From Coriolopsis trogii (taxonomy: Eukaryota > Basidiomycota > Agaricomycetes > Polyporales > Polyporaceae), in the NCBI GenBank assembly GCA_020543525.1, contig JAHYIO010000006.1, forward strand, positions 1,969,328 through 2,033,327: a stretch of 64,000 nt of DNA. Reading direction: 5' to 3'. Position numbers and translations under genes: made by a program. Positions 24,696 to 35,655 of this stretch are shown here, piece after piece (positions within the stretch are counted from its first letter, which is position 1; every line of letters begins with the position of its first letter). The notes under the pieces were generated by a model. That model was not told the DNA's origin, searched no databases, and saw nothing but the letters and a program-made list of their open reading frames with translations.

Positions 24696-25111
24696 AGCCG
24701 TAGCGCGCATTCTTTGTGGTTTCTCGCTTGTGCCCCGTCTTCCGTTGCCGGTTGTCAGGCCGCTGCTTGTTCGTTGCGTCCATTTCCGGACGATGGACCA
24801 TCCTTGACGTCTCCTCGGATCGGGATGAGGTGCGTGACTGCGAACAATCCTTTACTTCTCTCTGAGAACACTCGTGAAGAACAGAACAGCCACTGACCTC
24901 CCATTTGCATCCGCAATTCGTCCATCACGACGCGCCGTCGCAGCGCTCTACTACGCCCGGGTCTGGCTCATCAGCTTCCTCGTCACCGTCCTGTTTCGCC
25001 TTCAAAACCGCCCCCTCTTCCTTCCTCCCCATCTCGCAGGATATCGGCGACCTCCCCTCCTTCATCTGAGCTTCGCACGTTCTTTCGGTTGTAATCCGCG
25101 AACAATCCTTA
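24696..25111. other. Flank of D2, remnant similarity to 13900-14010
   Basis: Contains TGACCTCCC.TT.GCAT..GCA.TTCGTCC as at 13943, so the duplication extends beyond D. No open gene model. Confidence 0.3.
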
Positions 25112-27303
25112 CAATGTTGTTTCGACTCTTCTCCCTCGCCGGACTCACAGAGGACTGGATCTTCGGGAGTAGCAAGCCCATCATCACCACCCGTCTCGAC
25201 TCGGCCTTCGGTCCAGGAGCGGTGCGTTTTACGACCACTCGTGCTCTATTCAGAATGGAGGCGCTGACATGCTGTTCGTTTCTCGCCACTTCAGCTTGGC
25301 ACGCGCGTTCACTCTGCTTAGGTTAGTACTGCGCGTGCGTCGATCTACTCCGGTGCTCACAAAGGTCATCCCGACTGAGACGAGCGCCCCAACTGCTTTG
25401 ATCACAATTGCCCCAACGGCATGCGCGCTCAGGTCTTCTTCCCCTCCTGCTGGGACGGCGTTAACCTCGACTCGCCTGATCACAAGTCTCACATGGCGTA
25501 CCCGGTCGACGCTTTCAACACCGGCAACTGCCCCGACTCGCACCCCATTCATCTCGTCTCGCTCTTCTACGAGATGATTGTGTCTGTTGACCAGTTCTCG
25601 TACTGGGGCCCCGGTACCTGGGTCTTGGCGAACGGTAACACCACGGGTTATGGTCATCACGGTGACCTCCAGAACGGTTGGGACGTCGATCTCCTCCAGA
25701 ACGCCATCGACACTTGCGTGAACGCCAACGGAAATGTCATGGATTGCCCTCCTCTTGCCGCTGTTTTCGATCAGGCCGCTGCGGGCGCCTGTGTTCTCGA
25801 AACCGAGAACGTTGGGCTCACCACTCCCATCACTCAGCTTCCTGGTTGCAACCCGATTTGGGACGGCAGGGGCACCAAGCCGCCTGCCCTCCTACTCCAA
25901 CGCCGCCCCCGCTCTCATGTCCGCTCAAGTTCCGCTGCCCAGCGGCCGGAGCGAGTTCGGACTCGGATGCGTTGCTGAAGGTACCGATGGCCTGCGCTCA
26001 CCGGAGCATCGTCGAACAGCGACAACATGACGCGCGCGGTGTGTGCCGACTTCTGCGCTTCCAAGGGCTTTAGGCTGGCTGGTATCAAGTTCTCGAGCGA
26101 GTGTTGCTGCGACAACCAGGTCCACAACGGTGCTTCGCAAACGGCGCTCAAGTGGTCGTCGTGCAACAACCACTGTGCGGGCAATGGTGAGTATGCGACT
26201 CAATTTTGCCGTTGAGTGTTTCTGACGACGCCGTCTCAGCCAACGAGATCTGCGGTGGACCTGCGAAGCTCACTCTGTTGACTACTGCGAATCCGGGCGC
26301 CGTGAAGCTGTCGTCCGCCTCGTCCGTACAACCACCATTAAGGCGACCAGCTCTGCTAACGCTCCTTCTTCGGTCATCGTCTCGTCGTCTTCGGCGGCAC
26401 ACACCACCACTGCAGTGGTCACCAAGTCTGCTCCCTCCGCAAGTGCGACGAGTTCTAGCGTTGCTGCTCCTGCTCTGCCCAGCAACGTTCCGGTTGGCTT
26501 TACCAGCGTTGGTTGCGTGTCGGATGCCTCGGCGCGCGCTCTCACTGGGTACAGCTTCGCGAACGACCAGATGACCCTGAACTCGTGCTTGTCGACCTGC
26601 GCCGCAAAGGGTTACTCCCTGGGCGGCGTGGAGTACGGTCGCGAGTGCTACTGTGAGTTGCAGTTCCGGCGATTCTCTGTTCTTCCTATCTAAACTGTCG
26701 ACAGGTGGCAAATCGTTCTCGAACAACATGGGCAAGCCGATCGCCGCGTCCAACTGCAACATGGCCTGTGCTGGTGACAAGTCCGCCACGTGTGGTGGCA
26801 ACTGGGCCCTCGCGGCGTACAAGATCACCAACAACGTGAACATTGCCCTCCCCTCCTCGCCCTCCGTCTCTTCGTCTGCCCCCGCCCCGACCGTCAGTGC
26901 GCCTTCGAACTCGACGAACGTGTCTGGCCTGCCCACTGGCTGGACGGCGCTCGGGTGCCGCAAGGACAACGTCAAAGGCCGCGCGCTGAATGTCGACGCG
27001 TACACGAGCACGAAGAGCATGACGATCAACGCGTGCATCGCGCACTGCGCCGAGCGCGGACACACCATGGCCGGGCTCGAGTACGCGCGCGAGTGCTACT
27101 GCGGGAGCGCGTTCACGAACGGCGGAGGGGCTGTCCTCGCAGACTCCGCCTGTGCCATGCCATGCAGCGGCGACAGCTCGCGTGTGTGCGGTGGGCCCGA
27201 CGCGCTCACGGTGTTCCAGAACACGGCCGCGGGGAGCCACGCTCGCCGTTCGCACAAGGCGCGCAACTTTGGAAGGGCGCACCAGCACTCGGACTTGTTC
27301 TGA
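25112..27303 (+). pseudogene. DUF1996 plus three WSC domains, decayed copy 2
   Basis: Starts with a signal-like ATG segment and KPIITTRLDSAFGPG, the usual N terminus of DUF1996 proteins, followed by a GTGCGT donor. The expected H-V-H part (roughly 80-90 residues) is missing. It resumes with MRAQVFFPSCWDGVNLDS and SHMAYP, then NGWDVDLLQNAIDTC. A WSC domain (25920-26270, intron 26187-26239) is shifted relative to copy 1 by 1-base losses near 25873 and 25995, then a 4-base loss near 26330. Two further WSC domains (26490-26800 with an intron 26653-26704; 26930-27230) are intact with full cysteine patterns, and the frame ends at TGA 27301. The type is secreted or wall-associated and polysaccharide-binding; the enzymatic role of DUF1996 is uncertain. 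The tail could still be expressed from another start. Confidence 0.7.
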
Positions 27304-28292
27304 GCTGCGTTAGTGTCACTGATACGAGTATGTGCTGGACTCGCTGTTGACGGCGGCTCTCGCTTTCTTGCGTGCATGTACTGGCGTGGGGAGCGAGCCT
27401 CCCGTCACGCCTTTCCTCCTGCTCTTGCATCTCCGTCCCTCGCTCTCTCGCTCCCGCTCTCAACGTAAACTCACCTATCTTTATCCTTCATGTGCATGCA
27501 TTTCCCATCTTTTTTTTCTCTCCCTCTTTCGTGGTCTCGGTCGGTCTTGGTGTTTATGTGTTCCGGATACCTCTCCCCTAGCGGGACCCTCCTTCGTGCC
27601 CTCACCTTTGACAGGTGGGGGCTACACGACTGGGGCGGTCGGCGGGCGACGTTGTAGCACGCTCGCGGAGACTTACTGGATGAACGACACGCCCGTCTCC
27701 CCGTTACTCATGTCCTGTCCTCCTTTATCCCTGGTCGCTCTCGCGTTCTACGCATTGAGCTGCGCAGATGCGGTTATATGCTCTATACCTCTCTTTGTTG
27801 TGTACGCGTGTACGCGTGCTGCTGCGATTGATCGTCAGCCTCAGTAGGCAGGGTGAATATAATGGAGTTGGAATTTTTGGAAATGATGTGGATACACCGT
27901 GCGGCCTACACTCGAAGACGCACTATCGCCGCGATACCCTTTTATGTTTCCTTTCCGGCTATGAATGTGAGTATCCCGACTATCGATGATAGTAATGCTT
28001 CTCATACGGGGTGTAGAGGGTGTAGAACTGCTAGTTGGTACTAGTAGAGCAGTGGATGCGCGACGGCAGAACGATTGAATGAGACGCGTATGCACGTGAC
28101 CGCGATGGAGGACGTGGCACTACGCGAGCGCTTACCAGAGGCTACTCGCGGTCTGGCAGATGCCCGCTTGCTCTCGCTCCGCTTTCGTCCTCTCCCTCTT
28201 GCTCTCGCTCCGCTTTCGTCCTCTCCCTCTTGCTCTCTGTCTCTTGCTATAGACTTGCTTGTACTGGCCGGGCTTAGTCTTTGGATTGTCTT
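27304..28292. other. Intergenic, small direct repeat
   Basis: 3' flank of the WSC gene, pyrimidine-rich. A 32-base unit beginning CTTGCTCTCGCTCCGC is present twice in tandem at about 28168-28231. Nothing else recognised. Confidence 0.4.
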
Positions 28293-29842
28293 ATGCTCGG
28301 GGCTCTAATCCCTCTGCTTGTCTGGCATAGTCTATCTGCACTTGCCGGGAAACCTCCTGTGAATGTAGAACTCAGAACGTCATGGCCTAGTGCACCAATA
28401 ATCCTCGAGAGTTTGTGAGTTGACCCAATTCGCCTCAGCGTGCAGCTCTAAAAGACCACACACAGAGAATCAGTTGCCATAGAGGATTCAGAAGCTTTCT
28501 TTCCGCTACTCGATGCTGTGACCAATCCGGACGTCTATCCTCTTCCTCAGTATCAGTTCCACCGCAACATGCACACAAGCATGTCTTTGACACGGCATTG
28601 GCTTTGGACTACCTCGCTCAGCCCGGAGCTTATGTAGCTGCGGAGATGCACGTCGCACTTCACTCAGCCAGCCCGAAGCTCGAGGCCTTCTACCAGTACT
28701 ACAACGACCACCAGGCATCAAGAGTGCATGCTGTGGTCTCCGAAGGCTGTGGCTCGTGGGTGGATTGGTATGGGGAAATTGTCTGCGACGCACAGGCACT
28801 GGCGCGGTTGGTGCATACGGAAGCTCTGGACGCACCCGGTGAGCCAACGGAGCAGTACTCGTATGTCCTCGCTCTCCCGTCGATACCGCCATGTAATGAC
28901 CCGAAAGCAATAGAACGTCGTCGTACGCTCCCAAGCTCCTCCCGTTCGATCACATCCTACCCAATCCTTCGCAGATCCTCGACGCCCCACCACGCCCGGC
29001 CGTCTTCTACGCGACGCTCGACTCCCCCAACTTCCGCGACTTGCACGCGTACCTCTACAAGGCTGCAAGTGGCCCGACTCCGCATCTCACTTATGTGTTG
29101 CGTCCAATACCGCCGCCTGACCGCGACTCGGCGGACAGGACGTACCTCTCGGGCTATGGTGTCGAGCTCGATCTCAAGAAGATGGATTACCTGGCGGTCG
29201 ACGACGGTCTGCAAGGGTGCATCTGCAGACGGCGAGCAGAGAACGGCAGCGCAAGCGGACGAGCCCGATCCAATCGTCAGCTTATTACAGCAGTACCCTA
29301 TCGACGAGAGTGTGGATGTGACGCTGTAGGAGAAGGAGTTCTAAGGTGCGTTCAGTCTCGTTGCCTTGTCCTTTCTCAACTTCTTGTAGCTGGCAATAAT
29401 TGTTCGTTGGTGGCATGCCTGTCCGCAGATATCGACTTGGAAGCTGCAAGTCCGCGATTTCGAGACGAAGCTCCTCACCCTCAAGCAGCTCACTTCCCGT
29501 GCTACGCGGGCGCACTCCCGCGTCGCGTCCTGGTGGCCCACATCTCCTCGAAGCTACCAACCGATACCGCGTTTTCTCCCTCCACATCCACACTGATCTC
29601 AGACTTGGCCGTGTGTGATAGCCTCCTCCGTGTCCTCCGGCGGGAGCTAAACATAAGCTCTCGCTCATATCGCTTGGACGCTCACCCGAACAAGCGATCT
29701 CGCTCCTCACTTTCATGAGCATGGCAAAGGCACAGTCAGAGTCTGGGGCATTGGAAGGACTCTTTGACGCAAGTGATCGCACAGAAGGCGGAGGCGTGAT
29801 CGGATGGCTGAATGACTTCAACAAGGACGAGCGGTACGAGTG
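28293..29842 (+). pseudogene. 5' fragment of UDP-glucose:glycoprotein glucosyltransferase
   Basis: UGGT is an ER-lumen folding sensor that reglucosylates misfolded glycoproteins. Seen here: ATG 28293 with a signal peptide (LIPLLVWHSLSALA) and GKPPVNVELRTSWPSAPIIL, a donor at 28415, then EAFFPLLDAVTNPDVYP, LDYLAQPGAYVAAEMH, CGSWVDWYGEIVCD, PFDHILPNP, LDSPNFRDLHAYLYKAASGP, TYLSGYGVELDLKKMDYLAVDD and finally QAISLLTFMSMAKAQSESGA ... GWLNDFNKDERY. These are the N-terminal thioredoxin-like repeats of a family usually near 1500 aa, with the C-terminal glucosyltransferase part absent. Frame breaks occur near 28565, 29213 and 29320 (stop). Homology ends at 29842, where unrelated DUF1996 scrap sequence begins. 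Clearly a truncated pseudogene copied from elsewhere. Confidence 0.72.
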
Positions 29843-29884
29843 ATGGAATGCCTTACTGGGATCCGTTCAAGTTGGGGCCTTTCA

Positions 29885-29965
29885 GCACGGTTGGGATGTC
29901 AGTTTGACCCAGGGCGCCATCGACACTGGCGTGAACGCCAACGGAAACGTCACGGATCGCCCTCC
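29885..29965 (+). pseudogene. Short DUF1996 scrap
   Basis: Reads GWDVSLTQGAIDTGVNANGN, matching 25678-25740 of the DUF1996 gene but with its cysteine changed to glycine. It lies between the UGGT break and U3, showing that U3 was once preceded by a DUF1996 gene as in the neighbouring duplication. Confidence 0.6.
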
Positions 29966-31730
29966 TGTGCCTCCTGCACGGCCCGCAGACGAGCGGCCTC
30001 GTGCAGTCCTTTGACATGGACTCCGTCGTCGCTGAGTCGCTGGTCGCCTACTCCCTGCTCGCAGTTGGGTGGACGGACTGGCAAATTCCGCTCGACTATC
30101 GGTACGGATGGCTCTCGCAGACAGGCATCTACAATGCGGAGACCCCGAGGGTCGCGTTGCTCAACTTGTCTCCCTGGCGCTGTTTGCGGCCAATGCGACG
30201 ACGGTGCGTACTATTATCCTTGCGATGTCGTACAGTTTGGACCACGACGGAACTGACTTGCCCATACATAACAGAATATGAACACCCAATACCACGCTCA
30301 TGCAGCTGCCCTGCTACCTGTCGCTCTATAACCCACCAAGGTTCTACGACTGCAACATAGCGGCCGCGAATTACACACGCCAACTGTTGGAGCTGTGCAT
30401 GTTCCTGTTCACGTTATCGTCGATGCCCTCGCGAGCAACACGCAATGTCTGCGACGTGAGGGAGGCGAGTGCAGCAAAGTACAGCGGATCCGTGCAGCAG
30501 CTTCTGCTGTATATCGCACAACCTCTGCCGGTCGCGCCCCTATTGTCTCGTCGCCCGGTGTGGTGTCCGTCTACTGTCTGTCGAGACGTGGATTGCGGCT
30601 CCGCTTCCCCAGAGTCCTTCACCGCCTCCCCCCGCGTACCACTCCGATCCGTCGTATACTTCGCTCCGCGGATGCCTGCTTGACATCCTGCCCAAGCTTG
30701 ACTCGTCTTCACGGCAAACAATTGCGGTTATATGCGCTCTTCAAATGTGACTATTTCGGAACCAAGAGGCGTCGTCGAGCGTCGCGCATGTCCCTCTCGC
30801 GCTGCCCACCTCTGGCTCACTGCGAGATCACAGCGGAGATGGTCTACCATTTTGGGATCATGGAGAGCAAACGGAGCAGACTGTCTGTGCGTTGGTCTCT
30901 CGTCGACCTCAGCGTGGACTTAGCTATCGGGGTCAGTCTCGAGGCGGTCACGAAGGAGACAGAGGCGCGCCTCTGTGAGGAGAGGACGAGCAGCCGTCTG
31001 CTGTCGTGTACCCTGGGCGAGTACACTGAAGACGAGGAGTCGAGTGGCCTGCGCGAGGATGGCATCTAGAGGGGCTCGCTGGTGTTTCACGTCTGTCATC
31101 GGTCAATACGTCGCAGAATGGGCATAGTCGTATGCATCTGATGGTCCGGATGCTGACGCAAAGCACGCCTACACCTATGCTGTTGAACTCTACCGCACGA
31201 GTGCGATACTCTCGCACGTGGAGAGGGTGCACTGTCCTATGTTATCGCCTTAGTAGGAGGGTCTGAGCGGCAAAACGATTCCGGAGGTCACCGGTCACCT
31301 GTTGCCCCTTCGATCCGAATGTGAGCATGGCATCGAGGATGCTTCTACCACGCATGATCGAAGGGGCCGTCATTTCGGACCACGGGAGATGCGTCCATTC
31401 GGAACTTTGCAACATGGTGGTTCAGTTGCATCAGCGAGGATCATCGTACTCCGCCGTAGACGATGTGCGACTAGAGTTACTCTGTGTATTCAAAACTAGT
31501 GGCACAGACCTTGCCCGCATGGTGGACCACGCACGTCACTAGTATGCGCGACTCGTATGCCTTGCTCACGGCGCGATATCGTATTACTCATTCTTCGTAC
31601 ATAGCGTGCCTCTTCGTCGCGCAAAATACCCACCTTGAGGCAACGCTCGCTACACTCACCTTTGAGCTGACTTCCTACATCTATCTCGCTATTTACGACC
31701 GCATTGAACAACGCCATGGATTGGGTGATA
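29966..31730 (+). repeat. U3: diverged copy of the U unit
   Basis: Best-preserved U copy. Exon-like text 30001-30170 (ESLVAYSLLAVGWTDWQIP, GIYNAETPRVALLNL) and 30844-31068 (FGIMESKRSRLSVRWSL, ending at TAG 31067). The stretch between is out of frame. No family is assigned. Its 3' end (31245-31665) matches 17700-18230 of U2 and abuts the 3' end of B3. Confidence 0.5.
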
Positions 31731-31783
31731 CGAGGGAGGAGCGCCTGTCCCTCGACTCGGAGATATGTGTGCAATGCATCAAT

Positions 31784-33422
31784 TCAGAGCGGAATCTTCG
31801 AGTACTCTTCATATAATACCACAAGTGTATCGTAGATATGCAACGCAGCGTCCATTTTAGGCCGGAAGTACTAAGACTCGGTGAGCTATTTATCCCAGAG
31901 GAGAGCTGTTTTTGCCGACTCACAGTTATGGTATACTTATGATTGACTGCCATCCTCAACGCTTCCTGTAGCTTGATAACGTCAACTCGAAGCTGAGACA
32001 AACGGGACGTGAGTGCCCAATGACGTGAGTGCGATACCTCGTGAGGAAATGTTAACGCACGTTCTCCCAAAAGTGGGACAGGGTGTAGACGTTGCTGATG
32101 ATTGTTGTGATTCTGGTGTTCGTGCCGGAGAGGATCTGAGCGTGTTCACTCAGGAGACGCTGCTGCTCGACCAACTCCTGGATCTGGCGCTCGCATTCCG
32201 CGACATCCTCAGCAGTCACTGCGCAAGGCAAACGGGAACGGAAATTTGAGTCAGGTCCGGCAGAGAGAGGCGAAGCTATGAGACATACCGAGTCGCCTTT
32301 TTCTCTCGATAAGCGCATCCGCTACGACCTTCAGAACATCGATGGCGCCTACCTGGTCCACGTCAGCGCACCCAAAGGAGAAGCGTATGCGATACTCACT
32401 ACTGCAGGCGCCACGGCCATGGGCGACATTGACAGAATTGCCAGAGCAGCCTGCCCGGCGACCATGGCCAGCCTCATGATGATCGAGAGTATCAGCGCCC
32501 ATGTTTCGGTGCGCTGCACGAGAACGTGAGCCGGCGCGTTGTTGTCGAGAACCGAGTGACACGCGTTACCTCGTTGTCCTTTCCTCTGCGGTAGAAGTCT
32601 TGGTCGCGAGAACGAGATGGGATACATAGATGACGACGTACGGTGCCATGCTCGACTGTAGGGTGTCGAGGTGACTCCGAGCCTGCTCCAGAGCCTTGGG
32701 CACCCTTTGCAGGTGGGCGAATTCTGAGTTGATGTCGCGTCGGAACTCTCCGATCTTTCGTGCGAGCTTTCTGAACTTCTCGGCGAGCTTTTGAGCGTTC
32801 TTGCCTTCTTTGTCCAAGGACTGCATGAAGGAGACGAAGATGAACATGAACACGCAAGGTAAGATGCACAAGTCCGCGATGCTTCGCACCTTCATGAAGC
32901 TGCCGAGCTCAACGCTTAGATCCTGTAGGGACTGCTGAGAGTTCGGATTGGCTGTACGTAGGAGAATGAGATATGCTGTTGTGGGTGTGAGGCATCGTGT
33001 TGTGTCGGCGCAGCGGTCAGGCCTCACTCTGTAAGAGACTAGACGCCCTCATTGCGTCTATCCGACTCGATCGCAACAGAGTCTCGAATTTCTGCAGCGG
33101 GTACTTGTTAAACAGCCTGTCGTGGAGAGAAGCTGCCAAGTACCTCAGTGTGTGTGTCCCATCGCTTCATGTATCGGCGCGCACTGGTACGCAGCTTGAT
33201 GCCGGCGCAGTGCATGGCCTCCAAGTCGTATTTGACTGTCTCGAAGAGGCCTCGGATTGTCTGGACGCTCTCGCCCGCCTTGCGAACGTCCTCGATTGCC
33301 TTCTGCTTGAGGTCTGGGTGGGCAAAAACATCTCCTATACTCCTGACGTCGAGCCCGGGAATGAAGTTAATGTCCGCTGAGATATTGCCAGCGAACGCGT
33401 GGTCTACGCATGGCTCCCCCAT
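31784..33422 (-). CDS. B3: B-family helical protein (about 370 aa, 10 exons)
   Basis: Exons read leftward: 33422-33144, 33091-33028, 32975-32890, 32820-32642, 32585-32570 (16 nt), 32513-32403, 32352-32289, 32218-32061, 31992-31924, 31870-31784 (stop TGA). Sum 1113 bases, in phase; 33422 is chosen by paralogy over an upstream ATG at 33455. Conserved marks: MKRWDTH closing exon 1, LARKIGEFRRDI in exon 4, hydrophobic exon 6 (LAMVAGQAALAILSMSPM), SHFWENV ending exon 8 and LRVDVIKL starting exon 9. Its hydrophobic exon also carries an isoleucine-rich lead-in (LILSIIMRL), making the non-polar stretch longest here. It is divergent from A3. Confidence 0.82.
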
Positions 33423-33869
33423 TGTTGGAAGTCTTAAGCGTTTGCTGAAAAGCATAAGCAGAAACGGCAGTAGAAATGTCAGGAGAGTTCAAGCGAACTC
33501 ACCGGCGGGCTCGTTGATGTCATTATATATGTGGCTGCAACACAGTGAGAGTTGTCTGCAGGATTTGTGGCCGACCGCAATGCGTCATGACGCAAGGTGG
33601 ACGACAGCGGATGGAAGACGATCTGAGTTAACGGCCCGGACATGATGCGTGAGGCCATGAGGCGGAGGCCCCTGAGGACTTGGGAACAAGAAGCGACTCG
33701 GATCGGCGTCTTTTCAATCCCCAGCACGCTTTTACCTGATGGCCTGCCTGTGTCTGCCTGGCGGTCTTCATCGACGACGACTGCGAGGCTGGCTGTATAA
33801 ATGCCGACCGAGCCCGCCCCGGGTGTGGTCATCCTAGCTCGTGCCACGCTGCTCCACAACCGACTTCAG
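33423..33869. promoter_or_regulatory. Two-way promoter between B3 and A3
   Basis: About 447 bases. CATTATATAT at 33521-33530 is about 100 bases upstream of B3. TATAAA at 33796-33801 is about 70 bases upstream of A3. Confidence 0.55.
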
Positions 33870-35209
33870 ATGTCCTCAGCAAGCACACTTCCCGAGTGCG
33901 TCCGGGCGTTGAGCGCACTCGGAGACTCAATATGTGAACTCAACAAAGCGTTCTCAACGAATGAGGCTATTGTCCGTCGAGTGGACGAGTTTTGCCGGAC
34001 CACCTTTCTGAAGGAGTGGAGGTCGAATGTCGAGGTACGCCCTATGTCTCCCTTGTAGCATGCTATTGCTTGCGCGCTGACTGTGTCTCAAGAGGTACGA
34101 GAGGTTCGTCGACCAGTCGAACGTAGCGGCAATTGAGCTCTCGGTAGCGACAAGCAGTACGTTATGGATATGGGCGCCGTTGTCAGTGAGCTGATTGTCT
34201 GGGATAGCGTTCGTGACTCTCGTCAGTAAGAAACCCGAAGTGAATCCCAAGGGAGCATCTGGGGACTTGGCTCGTGAGTTAGAAAGTCTACACACGGTAC
34301 GACGCCAGTACAGTCTAGGAACCGGTTGTAACTCACCTCCATACGCGCGGCTGTAGGGGCTGAGTCGGAGGGCGTTTGACCCTAGTCGCGAGCTCCTTGC
34401 TATACGGAGGTCCTTCCGCGTCATGGGCGGGAAGATTTCCGCGAGCGCAACGAAGCGCGAGACCGCACTTCGTCGTCGGGCTACAGAGGCTCCGATACGT
34501 CCAGGTCGAGGTGCGCAGAAAGGGTACGTGACGCTGTCCCTTTGCGTCGCTGTGTGGTATATGCTAACATCAACCACTCCGATAGCACTCGACCCGCTCC
34601 GTCGATTCTAGTTCTCTTGCTCGGCTGTTTTGGTGGAGGTAGAGTCAGCCCTGCACCGGGACTCCCACAACAAGGGGTGACTAAGACTCAACGCACCTGT
34701 GAGAGCTCTTTGATGCTTGGACGTAAACATCCTGATCAAGACGGATATGTCCCTGCTCCGAATAGATGAAACATCCCGAACGGCGATGATCAAGACGCTT
34801 CCTACAAAGGGGGAAACGCAACAACAAGAGTCTCTTGACCTGAAGGAACTGAATCGCGGGATACAAGACATCGAGTCCAAGTTGGAGAGTCAATCACGGC
34901 TGTTCAGTGAGTGCTTCCGGATTAGGGATGAAGTACGCACATCGATTCCAACCCTCGGACGTCCCGCTCACCGTATTGTTTCAAGCTCAAGAAGACGTTA
35001 TCCAACTTGAACACGGATCTCAAACAGAATACTACAAACATGACAATGGTGAGCAATTCTCTCACTCTCGCTTTCTCCGTGTCTAACGATTGCGCTAGGG
35101 CACGACTTCAACATTAGGGGCTGGCAAGGGGACAAACCAGGCAGTGAGTTCATGGGAGCAAGCAGGAAAGGCGCTGGAGACTTATGCCAAGAGAATGAAG
35201 TATGCATGA
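33870..35209 (+). CDS. A3: A-family helical protein (about 312 aa, 8 exons)
   Basis: Exons: 33870-34034, 34093-34156, 34208-34296, 34357-34523, 34586-34698, 34766-34932, 34986-35048, 35099-35209 (stop TGA). Exon 5 replaces the microexon plus exon 6 of A1/A2: one intron is gone and the hydrophobic patch has become ILVLLLGCFGGG, more membrane-like than SFFAKLLGWF. The N-terminal SALGDSICELNKAF and the exon 6 helix (IQDIESKLESQSRLF) are conserved; the C terminus ends YAKRMKYA. It is the most diverged A copy. Partner of B3. No named domain. Confidence 0.8.
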
Positions 35210-35655
35210 GTAGTAGGCTGTTTCGTTTCAGTATATCTATCGTCTTCAACAACTCCCGCGATAGTGCCGATGATCGTGGGCGGCCGAGGCCCGAAGTTCG
35301 AGGGAACGCTCTGACCGAGCCTTGCGAGTTCGTGGTCCTTCAGCCACTCTGACTGAGAGAGGGGATGTCGATGATAGTCGGCGAGATGAAAGCGAGTGCG
35401 GATTGCATGCAGTGGTAGAAGGAGGAGTCGTTCCAGTTCGGAATTGCAGAACGGTCTCGTGACTTGTGACTGAGCTGTGACTCAACGGGTCCTCGGGCGG
35501 CTGGCCAGTTTGGGCACTGACAACGACGGCGGCGGCGACGGCGGCGGCGGCGACGACGACGACAGCAGCAACGACGACAGCAGCAACGACGGCCAGCGCG
35601 GTCCATTCTGCCCAGTTGCTTCCCTCTCTCTCACCATCAGCTCGACTGACACCAA
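35210..35655. repeat. Spacer with GAC/GGC trinucleotide tract
   Basis: 35518-35602 is built from GGC, GAC and AGC triplets (GGCGGCGGCGAC, GACGACAGCAGCAACGAC twice). The rest shows nothing recognisable. Confidence 0.7.

Noticed and set aside
26148..27068. 306-codon minus-strand frame
   Set aside because: It lies opposite the WSC exons, whose cysteine pattern is clearly real; an antisense shadow of high-GC coding DNA.
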